A DNA stretch of 64,000 nucleotides, taken from Gp13-AA77 sp035949375 (GTDB lineage Bacteria > Acidobacteriota > Terriglobia > UBA7540). The translations under genes and the position numbers were made by a program. This document shows positions 43,583-52,009 of the stretch, one piece after another (position 1 is the first letter of the stretch; each line of letters opens with the position of its first letter). The stretch covers positions 1 to 64,000 of the forward strand of contig DASZIG010000055.1 of the NCBI GenBank assembly GCA_035949375.1. Direction: 5' to 3'. Under the pieces are notes generated by a model that did not search any database, had not been told where the DNA came from, and saw only the letters and a program-made list of their open reading frames with translations.

Positions 43583-44764
43583 TCAACCCCGGTTCAAAAC
43601 GAGCTTGGCAATCGTCTGGAGCTGCATGAAGGACGTGCCTTCGTAGATCTTGCCGATCTTCGAATCGCGCAGGTACTTTTCCACCGGGTAGTCCCGCGTG
43701 AATCCGTAGCCTCCGTAAACCTCCACGGCCTCGCTCGCCACCCTTTCAGCTACTTGCGAGCAGAAGTACTTGGCCATGGCGGCTTCCTTCACGTACGAGC
43801 TTCCGGCGTCTTTCAGGCGGGCGGCGTTGTACGTCATCAACCGGGCTGCTTCCACGTCCGTGGCGAGACCCGCGAGCTGAAACTGGACGCCCTGGAATTC
43901 CGCGATGGCCTTGCCGAATTGGCGTCGCTCCTGGGCGTACCGTAAGGCGCAACCGAGAGCGCCTTCGGCCACGCCGAGCATCTGCGCGCCGATTCCGATG
44001 CGGCCTTCATTCAGCGTCTCGATGGCGACCTTGTAGCCCTTGCCGGCCTGGCCGAGCACGTTGGCCTTCGGCACGCGGCAATCCTCCAGGATCAGCTCGC
44101 AGGTGGACGAAGCGCGAATGCCCAGCTTGTCTTCCTTCTTGCCCACGCTGAAGCCCGGCGTGTTGCGGTCCACCAGAAACGCCGTGATCCCGCGATAGCC
44201 GAGTTCGCGGTTTAGGGTGGCGAACAGCACGAAAATGCCGGCTTCCTTGGCGTTCGTGATCCAGAGCTTGCGTCCGTTGAGGACGTAATCGCCGCCATCT
44301 TCGCGTGCGCGCGTTTCAAGTCCGAAGGCGTCGCTGCCGGAACCGGCCTCCGAGAGCGCATAGGCGCCCACCGTGTCGGATGCCAGGCGCGGCAGGAAAG
44401 CGCTCTTCTGGGCGTCGGTGCCCCAGCGCATGATCGCGTTCGACACCAGCGTGTTCTGGACGTCCACCACCACGCCGGCGGAGGCATCTACGCGGGAGAA
44501 CTCCTCGATGGCGAGCACGGCCATGAAGAACGACCCGCCGCTGCCGCCGTAAGCCTCGGGGATGTGCATGCCCATGTAGCCCTGGGCGAAAAACTTGTCG
44601 ATGAGATCGCGCCGGAAAACGCCCTCCCGGTCCATTTCCTCGACATGCGGCCGGATTTCGTTCTGCGCGAACTCACGGGCCGCCGCCTGGAACAATTGTT
44701 CTTCGTCCGCCAGCACCGTCAGGGGGATTGCGGGCGCGATGGGGGCCATTGCTGTTTCAGCCAT
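43583..44764 (-). CDS. Acyl-CoA dehydrogenase
   Basis: A 393-residue FAD enzyme of the short/medium-chain type. Visible: N-terminal helical domain with QGYMGMHIPEAYGGSGGSF, substrate/flavin region YALSEAGSGSDAFGLET, WITNAKEAGIFVLFA, and the C-terminal catalytic base in GKIYEGTSFMQLQTIAK (Glu of YEGT). It catalyses alpha,beta-dehydrogenation of an acyl-CoA and passes electrons to electron-transfer flavoprotein. Chain-length preference (butyryl, short-branched) cannot be fixed. ATG 44764 lies just before a heptamer array. No other beta-oxidation genes are in the window. Confidence 0.93.
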   Translation of the reverse strand: MAETAMAPIAPAIPLTVLADEEQLFQAAAREFAQNEIRPHVEEMDREGVFRRDLIDKFFAQGYMGMHIPEAYGGSGGSFFMAVLAIEEFSRVDASAGVVVDVQNTLVSNAIMRWGTDAQKSAFLPRLASDTVGAYALSEAGSGSDAFGLETRAREDGGDYVLNGRKLWITNAKEAGIFVLFATLNRELGYRGITAFLVDRNTPGFSVGKKEDKLGIRASSTCELILEDCRVPKANVLGQAGKGYKVAIETLNEGRIGIGAQMLGVAEGALGCALRYAQERRQFGKAIAEFQGVQFQLAGLATDVEAARLMTYNAARLKDAGSSYVKEAAMAKYFCSQVAERVASEAVEVYGGYGFTRDYPVEKYLRDSKIGKIYEGTSFMQLQTIAKLVLNRG

Positions 44765-44783
44765 AAGAGCCTCTCAAGAAAAG

Positions 44784-44876
44784 AAGTCAGAAGTCAGAAA
44801 TCAGAAGTCCTCAGCCAGAAGTCAGAGGCGAAATCGGGAGCGGAATCCTAACACCTAACCCCTAGCCCCTGACCCC
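44784..44876. repeat. Heptamer array B (two arms)
   Basis: First arm AAGTCAG, AAGTCAG, AAATCAG, AAGTCCT, CAGCCAG, AAGTCAG (44784-44825) in exact 7-base steps. Second arm CTAACAC, CTAACCC, CTAGCCC, CTGACCC (44848-44875). The stop codon of the RNase H gene (44862-44864) is inside the second arm. Confidence 0.8.
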
Positions 44877-45311
44877 TGTATTTCGATCCATGGCCCGATT
44901 CGCCAGCCGGTCCGCATGGCGGTTCTCTTCCCGGTAGACGTGGCGGATGGAGAACGATTCCAGCCGCGCGATCCGCTCCCGCGCCTGATCGTGCAGCGGC
45001 TTCAGGTCCGGGCTCTTCACTTTGTAGATCCCTTGTACCTGGCGCACCAGCAACTCCGAGTCCGAGAAGACGCGCAGGCGCGGGCAGTTGTGGGCAAGGG
45101 CGTAGTCGAGTGCGGCCAGGAGCCCGTGATACTCGGCCACGTTGTTGGTGGCGCGGCCGAGAAATCCGCTGATTTCGTCGACCACCGTGCCTTCCGCGGA
45201 CTCGATCACGGCTGCGAACGCCGCCGGCCCCGGATTGCCGCGCGAGCCGCCGTCAATGCGCGCCACCAGCCCGGAGTTCGGAGCGGCGGAATCTGGAGAG
45301 GCGGAGGTCAT
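44862..45311 (-). CDS. RNase HI-like ribonuclease
   Basis: A 149-residue protein of the RNase H fold. The active-site acids are in ARIDGGSRGNPGPA (Asp), AEYHGLLAALDYA (Glu), RVFSDSELLVRQVQG (Asp) and NRHADRLANRAM (Asp). This short form lacking the basic protrusion is widespread in acidobacteria, actinobacteria and archaea and cleaves the RNA strand of RNA:DNA hybrids. It follows the zinc-ribbon coiled-coil gene by 36 bases on the same strand, a pairing often seen. The C-terminal residues are encoded by the start of a heptamer array. Confidence 0.9.
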   Translation of the reverse strand: MTSASPDSAAPNSGLVARIDGGSRGNPGPAAFAAVIESAEGTVVDEISGFLGRATNNVAEYHGLLAALDYALAHNCPRLRVFSDSELLVRQVQGIYKVKSPDLKPLHDQARERIARLESFSIRHVYREENRHADRLANRAMDRNTGVRG

Positions 45312-45347
45312 GGGTTTCGGGATTGCAAAGCGTCGCGGCGCGCCGGT

Positions 45348-46118
45348 TCAGATCTCGGGGCGGGACGGCGGGGCGGACATCACGACGCGCGTACCCTCCG
45401 CTCCCTTGTCAGTCGCAAGTTCGAGGTAGAAGAGAATACGGCCGCAATTCTCGCACGTGCGAAGGTCATCGGAGCTGCGAACCTCATTGTAAAACTGCGG
45501 CCGCAGCTTCACGTGGCAGCCGCTGCACGAGGCGTCGATCACAGCCACCACGGCGGTGCCGCGGGACTTGCGGGCCCGTTCGTAGATCTGCAGTGTGGCC
45601 GGCGAGAGCGCGGCCGCGAGAGCCCGGCGGCGCTCCTGGTGACCGCTGCGCTCGGCGTCGTCCGTGGAACGCTCGCCCTCGAGTTGCTTGATTTCGGCCG
45701 CCACGCGGGAGCGTTCGCTCTCAAGACGCGCGGCGGCATCGCGAACGTAACTCTCGAGCTGCTCGGCCTCCGACATCTCTTCGAGAATCCGGTCCTCAAT
45801 GCCCCGGATCTTCTCTTCTTCGCCCTCGATCTCGTGGAGCATCGCCTTGTACTGCTCGTTGCTCTTCAATTCGTAAAGCTGGTCTTTATGTTTTGCAATC
45901 TTTGCCCGAACGCTCTGCACCTCGACGTCCATGTCGCGCCGTTCCTTCTGATTGGCGGCCAAACGCGCCTTGCGTTCCTCATAGGCGTGCAGAAAGGCAT
46001 TCAACTGATCTTGAATCTGTCTGATTTGGCCTGGGATGGCGTCAATCCGTAACGTAAGGACGCCGATCGACTGATCGACCTCCTGGAGATCTCTCACCGT
46101 CTGAACATCGGGGTGCAA
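45348..46118 (-). CDS. C4-type zinc ribbon coiled-coil protein (DUF164/zf-RING_7)
   Basis: A 256-residue cytoplasmic protein. Residues about 8-185 form a long coiled coil (DLQEVDQSIGVLTLRIDAIP, QLYELKSNEQYKAMLHEIEG, EQLESYVRDAAARLESERS) and the last 60 hold a zinc ribbon with CSGCHVKLRP and CENCGRILFY. The KSNEQYKAMLHEI stretch is the family mark. Function unknown; often next to RNase H or Nif3 genes. The start is TTG 46118, supported by AGGAG five to six bases upstream. Confidence 0.88.
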   Translation of the reverse strand: MHPDVQTVRDLQEVDQSIGVLTLRIDAIPGQIRQIQDQLNAFLHAYEERKARLAANQKERRDMDVEVQSVRAKIAKHKDQLYELKSNEQYKAMLHEIEGEEEKIRGIEDRILEEMSEAEQLESYVRDAAARLESERSRVAAEIKQLEGERSTDDAERSGHQERRRALAAALSPATLQIYERARKSRGTAVVAVIDASCSGCHVKLRPQFYNEVRSSDDLRTCENCGRILFYLELATDKGAEGTRVVMSAPPSRPEI

Positions 46119-46210
46119 AATTGCTCCTGTCTACTTGCCTGGGACAGCGGGCTGTCCGGTTCTCTGACCATGTGCGTGTCCCCTATTCTTGCACAGGAGC
46201 GCCTGAGCTT

Positions 46211-47896
46211 TCAATCAAACCGCGGACGGGTGACGGCGCCTTCAGACGCTGAGGCCACGAGCGACGCGTACTTGGCATAGACGCCGGCCTTGTAGCGCGG
46301 CTCCGGAGCTCTCCAGCCGGCGAGACGCTTCACCAGTTCCTGCTCGTCCAGCTCCACTTCCAGGCGGCGTCCGTCGATGTCGATTACGATCGTGTCGCCT
46401 TCCGCGATCGCCGCGATGGGCCCGCCGCGAGCGGCTTCCGGCGCCACGTGCCCGATCATCAGGCCGCGCGTGGCGCCGCTGAAGCGGCCGTCAGTGACGA
46501 GAGCCACGGTCTCGCCCAGGCCTTCGCCGACGATGGCGCCGGTCACACCGAGCATCTCGCGCATGCCGGGTCCGCCGCGCGGACCCTCGTAGCGGATCAC
46601 CACGACGTCGCCGGCGTGGACGCGCTTGCCGGTGACGGCCTTCATCGCGTCCTCCTCGCGCTCGAAGACGCGCGCGGGCCCGCGATGCGACAGGCGCTCG
46701 TGGCCTGACACTTTGACCACGGCGCCTTCCGGGGCGAGATTGCCTTTGAGAATCACCAGGCCTCCGCTCGACTTCAGTGGATTCGAGGCGCTGCGCACCA
46801 CGTCCTGGCCCGGCGTCTCAACGGCCGCGCGCGCCTCTTCGCCGAGCGTCCGTCCCGTCACGGTCAGGGCCTCTCCGTGCAGCAGCCCGCCTTCGAGCAT
46901 GCGCCAGGCCACCAGCGGGATTCCACCCGCCTTGTGCAGATCGACGGCCATGTAACGCCCGGCCGGCTTCAGGTCGGCCAGAATCGGCGTCCGCGCGCTG
47001 ATGCGATCGAAGTCATCGAGCGCGAGCGGCACTCCCACCTCGCGCGCCATCGCCAGCAGGTGCAGAACGGCGTTGGTGGACCCGGCGGTGGCGGCCACGG
47101 CGGCGATAGCATTCTCAAAAGCCTCGCGTGTGAGAATGTCACGGGGACGCAGGTTGCTGCGCAACACCTCCATGACCAGCCGTCCGGCCGCCTCCGCCAC
47201 CTTGTCTTTCGCGGGATCGGTGGCGGGCACGCTGTTCGAGCCGAGCGGCGACAGGCCGATCAGCTCCATCACCATCGACATGGTGTTGGCGGTGAACTGG
47301 CCGCCGCAGGCGCCCGCGCCCGGGCAGGCCACGTTCTCGAGGTGCTTCAGCTCCTGATCGGTCATCAGGCCGACCGCATGGGCTCCGATCGCCTCGTACA
47401 CGTCGCCGACCGTTACTTCGCGACCATCGAAGTTGCCGGGCGCAATCGATCCGCCGTAGAGCACGAGCCCGGGAACATTCAGCCGGGCGAGCGCCATGGC
47501 TCCCGCCGGGATGGTCTTGTCGCAGCCCACCAGGACGACCATGGCGTCAAACATGTGCCCGCGCCCCACCAGTTCGATGGAGTCCGCGATTACTTCGCGG
47601 CTGACCAGCGGCGCTTTCATGCCTTCGGTCCCCATCACGATCCCGTCCGAGATCGAAATGGTGTTGAACTCCATGGGAGTGCCGCCCCCGGCCCGCACTC
47701 CGGCCTTTATGCGCTCCGCCAGCTTGCGATGATGGAAATTGCAGGGCATGGTCTCGGTCCAACTGTGGGCCACTCCCACAATGGGACGCGCCAGGTCCGC
47801 ATCGTTGAACCCGATGGCCTTGAGCATGGAGCGCGCGCCGGCGCGCTCCGGGCCGTCCGTGATGGTGCCGCTCCAATGCTTGGGATCAAATTCCAT
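46211..47896 (-). CDS. ilvD: Dihydroxy-acid dehydratase
   Basis: A 561-residue enzyme of normal length for IlvD, which dehydrates 2,3-dihydroxy-isovalerate and the isoleucine analogue in branched-chain amino acid synthesis. Fe-S cluster cysteines lie in TMPCNFHHRK, VLVGCDKTIPAGAMA and NVACPGAGACGGQFTANTM. Other marks are GTEGMKAPLVSREVIADS, NPLKSSGGLVILKGNLAP and VTDGRFSGATRGLMIGHVAPEA. The ATG at 47896 has GGAGGAG just upstream. Stand-alone; other ilv genes are not in the window. Confidence 0.95.
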   Translation of the reverse strand: MEFDPKHWSGTITDGPERAGARSMLKAIGFNDADLARPIVGVAHSWTETMPCNFHHRKLAERIKAGVRAGGGTPMEFNTISISDGIVMGTEGMKAPLVSREVIADSIELVGRGHMFDAMVVLVGCDKTIPAGAMALARLNVPGLVLYGGSIAPGNFDGREVTVGDVYEAIGAHAVGLMTDQELKHLENVACPGAGACGGQFTANTMSMVMELIGLSPLGSNSVPATDPAKDKVAEAAGRLVMEVLRSNLRPRDILTREAFENAIAAVAATAGSTNAVLHLLAMAREVGVPLALDDFDRISARTPILADLKPAGRYMAVDLHKAGGIPLVAWRMLEGGLLHGEALTVTGRTLGEEARAAVETPGQDVVRSASNPLKSSGGLVILKGNLAPEGAVVKVSGHERLSHRGPARVFEREEDAMKAVTGKRVHAGDVVVIRYEGPRGGPGMREMLGVTGAIVGEGLGETVALVTDGRFSGATRGLMIGHVAPEAARGGPIAAIAEGDTIVIDIDGRRLEVELDEQELVKRLAGWRAPEPRYKAGVYAKYASLVASASEGAVTRPRFD

Positions 47897-47980
47897 GAAC
47901 TCTCCTCCTCCGCAAGGCTGCCGGCGATTGCCCGCCGCCGTACCGCCCCACTATACTACCTGCGGAGCGGCCCCGAGGGC

Positions 47981-48013
47981 CACCGAAGTGACACCGAAGC
48001 GACATCGAAGCGA
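47981..48013. repeat. Three tandem 11-mers upstream of ilvD
   Basis: CACCGAAGTGA, CACCGAAGCGA, CATCGAAGCGA follow each other without gaps in the divergent region between ilvD and the SRPBCC-like gene. Confidence 0.6.
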
Positions 48014-48134
48014 CATGATGAGCGAAGAATCCTTCCACGCTGACCCGCAAGTGAGGATGGTACTGGGTCAGTTTGGAATTTGTATCGCACGGCGCGGAGT
48101 AGATCAGCAACCACCCCGGCCTTCGGCCACCCTA

Positions 48135-48953
48135 ATGTCGCTCCGATGGATCGTGCTTCTGCTCGCCTTTACCCAGCCCGCGACGGCCTTGGCGGGCGAC
48201 CTCAAGCCCGAAACGGTCGCCGCCTTCAACCGCTACGTAACCTTGAGCGAGACGCGGATCGAAAAGCAGGTGGGCGATCCGGCCGCGTTTCTCTACATCA
48301 ACACCCTGCCCGCCACCGAGCGCGACCGCGCCTTCGCGTCCCTCAAGCGCGGCGAGATTTACATCGCCCCAATGGTCACGCTCGATCCTTCCGGCCGGAC
48401 CATCGACGTGCCCCAGGGCCTCGTCCATCACTGGGTGGGCGCGGTGTTCGTTCCCGGCGTCTCCATGGAGGGTACGCTCAAGGTGATGGAGGATTACGAC
48501 CACAAGAGCGACGCTTATCCCGAAGTGACGCGCTCCCGCCTGCTCCGGCGCGACGGGGATCACATCCAGGCCTTCATGCGCCTGCACCAGCATCATGTGG
48601 TCACGGTGACGCTCGACGCGGAGTTTGACGTCCACTACGTCGACGTCGATCCGCGGCATTGGTACGCGCTCTCCCATTCGACGAGCGTCCGGCAGGTGCA
48701 GAATCCCGGCAAGCCCGACGAGCGCGTTTTGCCTGAGGGGCAGGGCGACGGCTTCCTGTGGCAACTCGACTCTTACTGGCAATATCTGGAACAGGACGGC
48801 GGCGTCTACGTGGAGCTGGAAGCCATCTCGCTCACGCGCGATGTGCCAAGCGGCCTCGGCTGGCTGGTCAAGCCTTTCATCACCAGCGTCCCGCGTGAAT
48901 CGCTCCAGAGCACGCTGGAATCGACGCGGAAGACGGTCTTAAGAAGGCAGTAG
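48135..48953 (+). CDS. Exported SRPBCC-like protein, function unknown
   Basis: A 272-residue exported protein. Signal peptide MSLRWIVLLLAFTQPATALA, then FNRYVTLSETRIEKQVGD, GEIYIAPMVTLDPSGRTIDV, HHWVGAVFVPGVSMEGTL and a late region GVYVELEAISLTRDVPSGLG WLVKPF with helix SLQSTLESTRKTV at the end. The last part is the pattern of START/SRPBCC lipid- or ligand-binding proteins. No specific role known. ATG 48135 is used; the frame is open from 47739 inside ilvD antisense, which is a shadow. Its stop codon lies in the first units of a heptamer array. Confidence 0.75.
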   Translation: MSLRWIVLLLAFTQPATALAGDLKPETVAAFNRYVTLSETRIEKQVGDPAAFLYINTLPATERDRAFASLKRGEIYIAPMVTLDPSGRTIDVPQGLVHHWVGAVFVPGVSMEGTLKVMEDYDHKSDAYPEVTRSRLLRRDGDHIQAFMRLHQHHVVTVTLDAEFDVHYVDVDPRHWYALSHSTSVRQVQNPGKPDERVLPEGQGDGFLWQLDSYWQYLEQDGGVYVELEAISLTRDVPSGLGWLVKPFITSVPRESLQSTLESTRKTVLRRQ

Positions 48954-49156
48954 GCAGTAGACGGTAGGCAGTCAGCAGTTGTTCGTTATTCGGCAGGTTC
49001 GTAGATCGTTGTTCGTAGATCGTGGCGGACTCTTGTCAGCACGCCATTCTCTGGCAGATCGACACTGTGGGGACCACGAACTACGATCAACGAACCACGA
49101 ACCGTCAACGACGCGCCACTGGTGGACTCGAAGCAACTGACCACTGACCACTGCTT
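48946..49156. repeat. Heptamer array C (long imperfect palindrome)
   Basis: Left arm from 48946: GGCAGTA, GGCAGTA, GACGGTA, GGCAGTC, AGCAGTT, GTTCGTT, ATTCGGC, AGGTTCG, TAGATCG, TTGTTCG, TAGATCG. Right side: ACCACGA, ACTACGA, TCAACGA, ACCACGA (49073-49100) and ACTGACC, ACTGACC, ACTGCTT (49136-49156). Order and sequence mirror the left arm. Both flanking convergent genes end inside or at the edge of the arms. Confidence 0.8.
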
Positions 49157-50184
49157 TACGGATGCAAAATGATCTTGCCGAACAAGTCCCGATCTTCCAT
49201 CTTCTTCTGCGCCGCGGCGGCCTCGCGCAGGGGGAAGACCGAGTCGATCACCGCCCTCACCTTGCGCTGTCCGATGAATTTCAGCACCTCGAGCAGTTCC
49301 CCTTTGCTTCCCATGAACGACCCGAGCAGGGTGCGTTGCCGGCCGTAGAGCATGCGCAGATTCAGCCGGGCGTCGTCGCCGGAAGTCGTCCCGCAGGTGA
49401 CGAAGCGGCCATACGTGGCGAGCGACTCGAAGCAATCCTCCCAGACGGCTGAGCCCACGTGGTCGACCACCACGTCCACCCCGCGCTTATCCGTCAGCCG
49501 CCGCACTTCCCCGGCAATGGATTGCCTGCGGTGATTGATCACTTCGTCGGCGCCGAGGTCGCGCGCCTTTTCGAGCTTGGCATCGGTGCCGGCCACCGCA
49601 ATCACGCGCGCCGACATCAGCTTGGCAATCTGGATGGCCACGCTGCCCACCCCGGACCCGGCCGCCATGACCAGCACGTCCTCGCCGGGCCGAAGCTGGG
49701 CGCGCGTCATCAGCATGTGCCAGGCCGTGACCGACACCAGGGGCACGGCCGCGGCTTCGTCAAAGGTCAGGTCGCCGGGAATGGGGATCACATTCATCTC
49801 CGGCGACTTCACGTATTCGGCGTAGCCGCCGTCCACCATCACGCCAAACAGCGTATAGCTGCGGCAGGCGCTGTCGAGCCCCTTGAAGCATTGCTCGCAC
49901 TGGCCGCAGCTGATGCCGGGCGAGAGCAGGACGCGGTCGCCGGTCTTCACCCGCCGCACCAGGCTTCCCACCGCCGCCACTTCGCCGGAAATGTCGCTGC
50001 CGACGATATGCGGCATCGCGAGTTTCCAACTTGCCGTGCCCTTGCGCAGCCAGATGTCGAGATGGTTCAGGGCGCAGGCCGCCACTTGAACCAGAACCTC
50101 GTTGGCCGCGATCTCGGGCTTGGGCGCGTCCTCGTACTTCAGGACGTCCACACCGCCATGTTCGTGAAATCGGACTGCTTTCAC
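49156..50184 (-). CDS. Zinc-type alcohol dehydrogenase-like (MDR) oxidoreductase
   Basis: A 342-residue medium-chain dehydrogenase/reductase. N-terminal GroES-like domain with ACALNHLDIWLRKG, GSDISGEVAAVGSLV, and structural zinc cysteines CGQCEQCFKGLDSAC; nucleotide-binding domain with VLVMAAGSGVGSVAIQIAKL and VIAVAGTDAKLEKARDLGAD. Catalyses NAD(P)H-linked oxidation/reduction of an alcohol, aldehyde or enone; substrate not predictable. The start is GTG 50184, with GGGAGG six bases upstream; a longer frame to 50256 is not used because it would overlap the toxin gene. Confidence 0.88.
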   Translation of the reverse strand: MKAVRFHEHGGVDVLKYEDAPKPEIAANEVLVQVAACALNHLDIWLRKGTASWKLAMPHIVGSDISGEVAAVGSLVRRVKTGDRVLLSPGISCGQCEQCFKGLDSACRSYTLFGVMVDGGYAEYVKSPEMNVIPIPGDLTFDEAAAVPLVSVTAWHMLMTRAQLRPGEDVLVMAAGSGVGSVAIQIAKLMSARVIAVAGTDAKLEKARDLGADEVINHRRQSIAGEVRRLTDKRGVDVVVDHVGSAVWEDCFESLATYGRFVTCGTTSGDDARLNLRMLYGRQRTLLGSFMGSKGELLEVLKFIGQRKVRAVIDSVFPLREAAAAQKKMEDRDLFGKIILHP

Positions 50185-50233
50185 CCGATGCCTCCCTTTT
50201 TCTTCATTTGAGGTTCGCTCGCCCCGCGCACGA

Positions 50234-50614
50234 TCACCAGATGAGTTTGAGCCCATCGTAAAGGCTGAATTTCTGATCGGGCGTTACGACCGGGATATTC
50301 TCGCTCAGAGCCTGGGCGATGATCTGGCGGTCGAAGGGATCACTATGTGCGAGGGGCAGATCGAAAAGCAAGAAGGCGTGATCGCCGGTGTAGGGCAGGA
50401 TGCGGATGCCCAGGTCCGTGAGGGCCTGGCGGGCGTCGCCGTCTGAAAACGTCAGCTTGCCAAGCGACTGCTTGATCGCAATCTCGGAAAGAGAAATCGC
50501 ACTCAGTTCGACCACGTTGCCCGAACTCTTCAGCGCCGCTCGTGCGCGCCGCGTCAGCCGTTCCGGTTCTGACGCTGCCCAGATCAGAACAGCGGTGTCC
50601 AACAACAAACGCAT
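50234..50614 (-). CDS. PIN-domain (VapC-type) toxin
   Basis: A 126-residue PIN nuclease. Acidic catalytic residues are Asp6 in LLLDTAVLIWA, Glu44 in SLSEIAIKQS, Asp92/95 in HSDPFDRQIIAQA and Asp113 in TPDQKFSLYD. Length and the LPLAHSDPFDRQIIAQAL segment fit VapC toxins that cut RNA. The start codon directly follows the antitoxin stop (no gap), typical of type II toxin-antitoxin operons. Confidence 0.9.
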   Translation of the reverse strand: MRLLLDTAVLIWAASEPERLTRRARAALKSSGNVVELSAISLSEIAIKQSLGKLTFSDGDARQALTDLGIRILPYTGDHAFLLFDLPLAHSDPFDRQIIAQALSENIPVVTPDQKFSLYDGLKLIW

Positions 50615-50860
50615 TCAATAACGCCCTTCAATGAAGCCTTGCACGTCGTCAGGGGTCATGGGCTTCCACCAATCCCTGTCGAGGATTTGGACCTTGCCCT
50701 TGAGAGTGCCGAGCTTCCTGCCGGTGCGGACGGGCTTCTTCGTGCGCACGATATCGACCACCGGCACGCCTCGCCGGCAGATGGTGACGGATTCACCATC
50801 CTCGACCGCCTTGATCAGCTTCGGAAGCCTGTTCTTTGCGTCGGCCACGTTGAGTTGCAT
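50615..50860 (-). CDS. Phd/YefM-type antitoxin
   Basis: An 81-residue antitoxin: N-terminal DNA-binding part MQLNVADAKNRLPKLIKAVE, then DGESVTICRRGVPVVDIVR, the Phd/YefM hallmark, and a C-terminal toxin-binding tail (WWKPMTPDDVQGFIEGRY). It precedes and abuts the PIN toxin gene; the complex should repress the shared promoter upstream of 50860. Confidence 0.9.
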   Translation of the reverse strand: MQLNVADAKNRLPKLIKAVEDGESVTICRRGVPVVDIVRTKKPVRTGRKLGTLKGKVQILDRDWWKPMTPDDVQGFIEGRY

Positions 50861-50965
50861 ACGTCCAGATCATAGCCATCTGAGATGGCCATGTCAAATG
50901 TTGGGCAGACGCTCCCACGGCATGAGTTACGTCTGCGATTCTCGCCTTCGTGGCTCGCAGAGTTT

Positions 50966-51035
50966 TTTCTCCGTCTTCTCTGTGCTCTCTGTGGTGAAAG
51001 GCATTTACCACAGAGGCCACGGAGGACGCGGTGGT
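50966..51035. repeat. Inverted nonamer repeat
   Basis: CTCCGTCTTCTCTGTG and CTCTCTGTGGTGAA face TTTACCACAGAGGCCACGGAG around AGGCA, making a hairpin. Units of nine bases (TTACCACAG, AGGCCACGG, AGGACGCGG) are visible. Same unit as 3522-3547. Confidence 0.7.
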
Positions 51036-51187
51036 TGAAAAGAGCTGACAGGTGAAGGTCCCATGAAAGGTCAATTCCGATCGGCGAGGCCGGCGGGCCC
51101 CTGTGGCCTGCGTGGTGAGAGCCTTGCCTGACGATCGCGCCCTCAATTGACTCCGCCCGAGCCCGAGTCTAACCTAATCATGAAGCT

Positions 51188-52009
51188 ATGGACATCTTTG
51201 CTGAAATCGCGCGGCTGCGCAAAGAAGGCCGCAAGGCGGCGCTCGCCACCATCATCAACGTGCAGGGCTCGGTGCCGAGCTACGAGACCTCGAAGATTCT
51301 GATCCGCGACGACGGCTCGATCCTCGGGACCGTCGGCGGCGGATGCGTTGAGGCTGACGTCTGGTCGGCGGCCCAGGACGTGATGCGCGAAGAGAAGCCG
51401 CGCCGCATGCACTTCAACCTGAACGAGAGGCCCGATGCCGACCAGGGACTGGTTTGCGGCGGATCACTCGACATCTTCATTGAGCCTATCCTGGCCACGC
51501 CCACCCTGTACCTGTTCGGCGGCGGGCACGTCTCCCTTTCGATTTCCAAGGCGGCCGCTCTCGCCGGATTTGAGACGGTCGTGGTGGACGATCGCGAAGC
51601 CTTTGCCAACAAGGATCGCTTTCCGGAGGCGCTCGAGACTTACGCCGGCGAGTGGGACCAGAGTTTTGCCCGGCTTCAGCCGAACCATTTCTCGTACCTG
51701 GTAATCGCCACGCGCGGCCACAAGGGCGATCTCGCCTGCCTGCGCTGGGCATTGACCACCCCGGCGCGCTTCATCGGCATGATCGGCAGCAGACGCAAGC
51801 TGATCGAGTTCTCGAAGGTGCTGACGGCAGAGGGCGTGTCCGAAAGCCAGATCGAGCGCGTCCACTCGCCCGTCGGACTCGACATCGGCGCGCTCACGCC
51901 GGGGGAAATCGCCGTGGCCGTGGTGGCGGAGATGATCGCCGTCCGGCGCAGCGCGGTCCCCTCCGCGCCTCCGATGACTTACCGTCCGAAGGCCCATCAA
52001 GCGTCATGA
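51188..52009 (+). CDS. XdhC/CoxI family protein
   Basis: A 273-residue protein. N-terminal part has KAALATIINVQGSVPSYETS and GTVGGGCVEADVWSAAQ, including the Cys of the XdhC family; the C-terminal Rossmann part has LYLFGGGHVSLSISKAAALA and ATRGHKGDLACLRWAL, IGMIGSRRK. XdhC binds molybdenum cofactor, promotes its sulfuration and inserts it into xanthine dehydrogenase-type enzymes. Its stop overlaps the start of the MobA-like gene. No molybdenum hydroxylase subunits are in the window, so the client enzyme is elsewhere. Confidence 0.92.
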   Translation: MDIFAEIARLRKEGRKAALATIINVQGSVPSYETSKILIRDDGSILGTVGGGCVEADVWSAAQDVMREEKPRRMHFNLNERPDADQGLVCGGSLDIFIEPILATPTLYLFGGGHVSLSISKAAALAGFETVVVDDREAFANKDRFPEALETYAGEWDQSFARLQPNHFSYLVIATRGHKGDLACLRWALTTPARFIGMIGSRRKLIEFSKVLTAEGVSESQIERVHSPVGLDIGALTPGEIAVAVVAEMIAVRRSAVPSAPPMTYRPKAHQAS

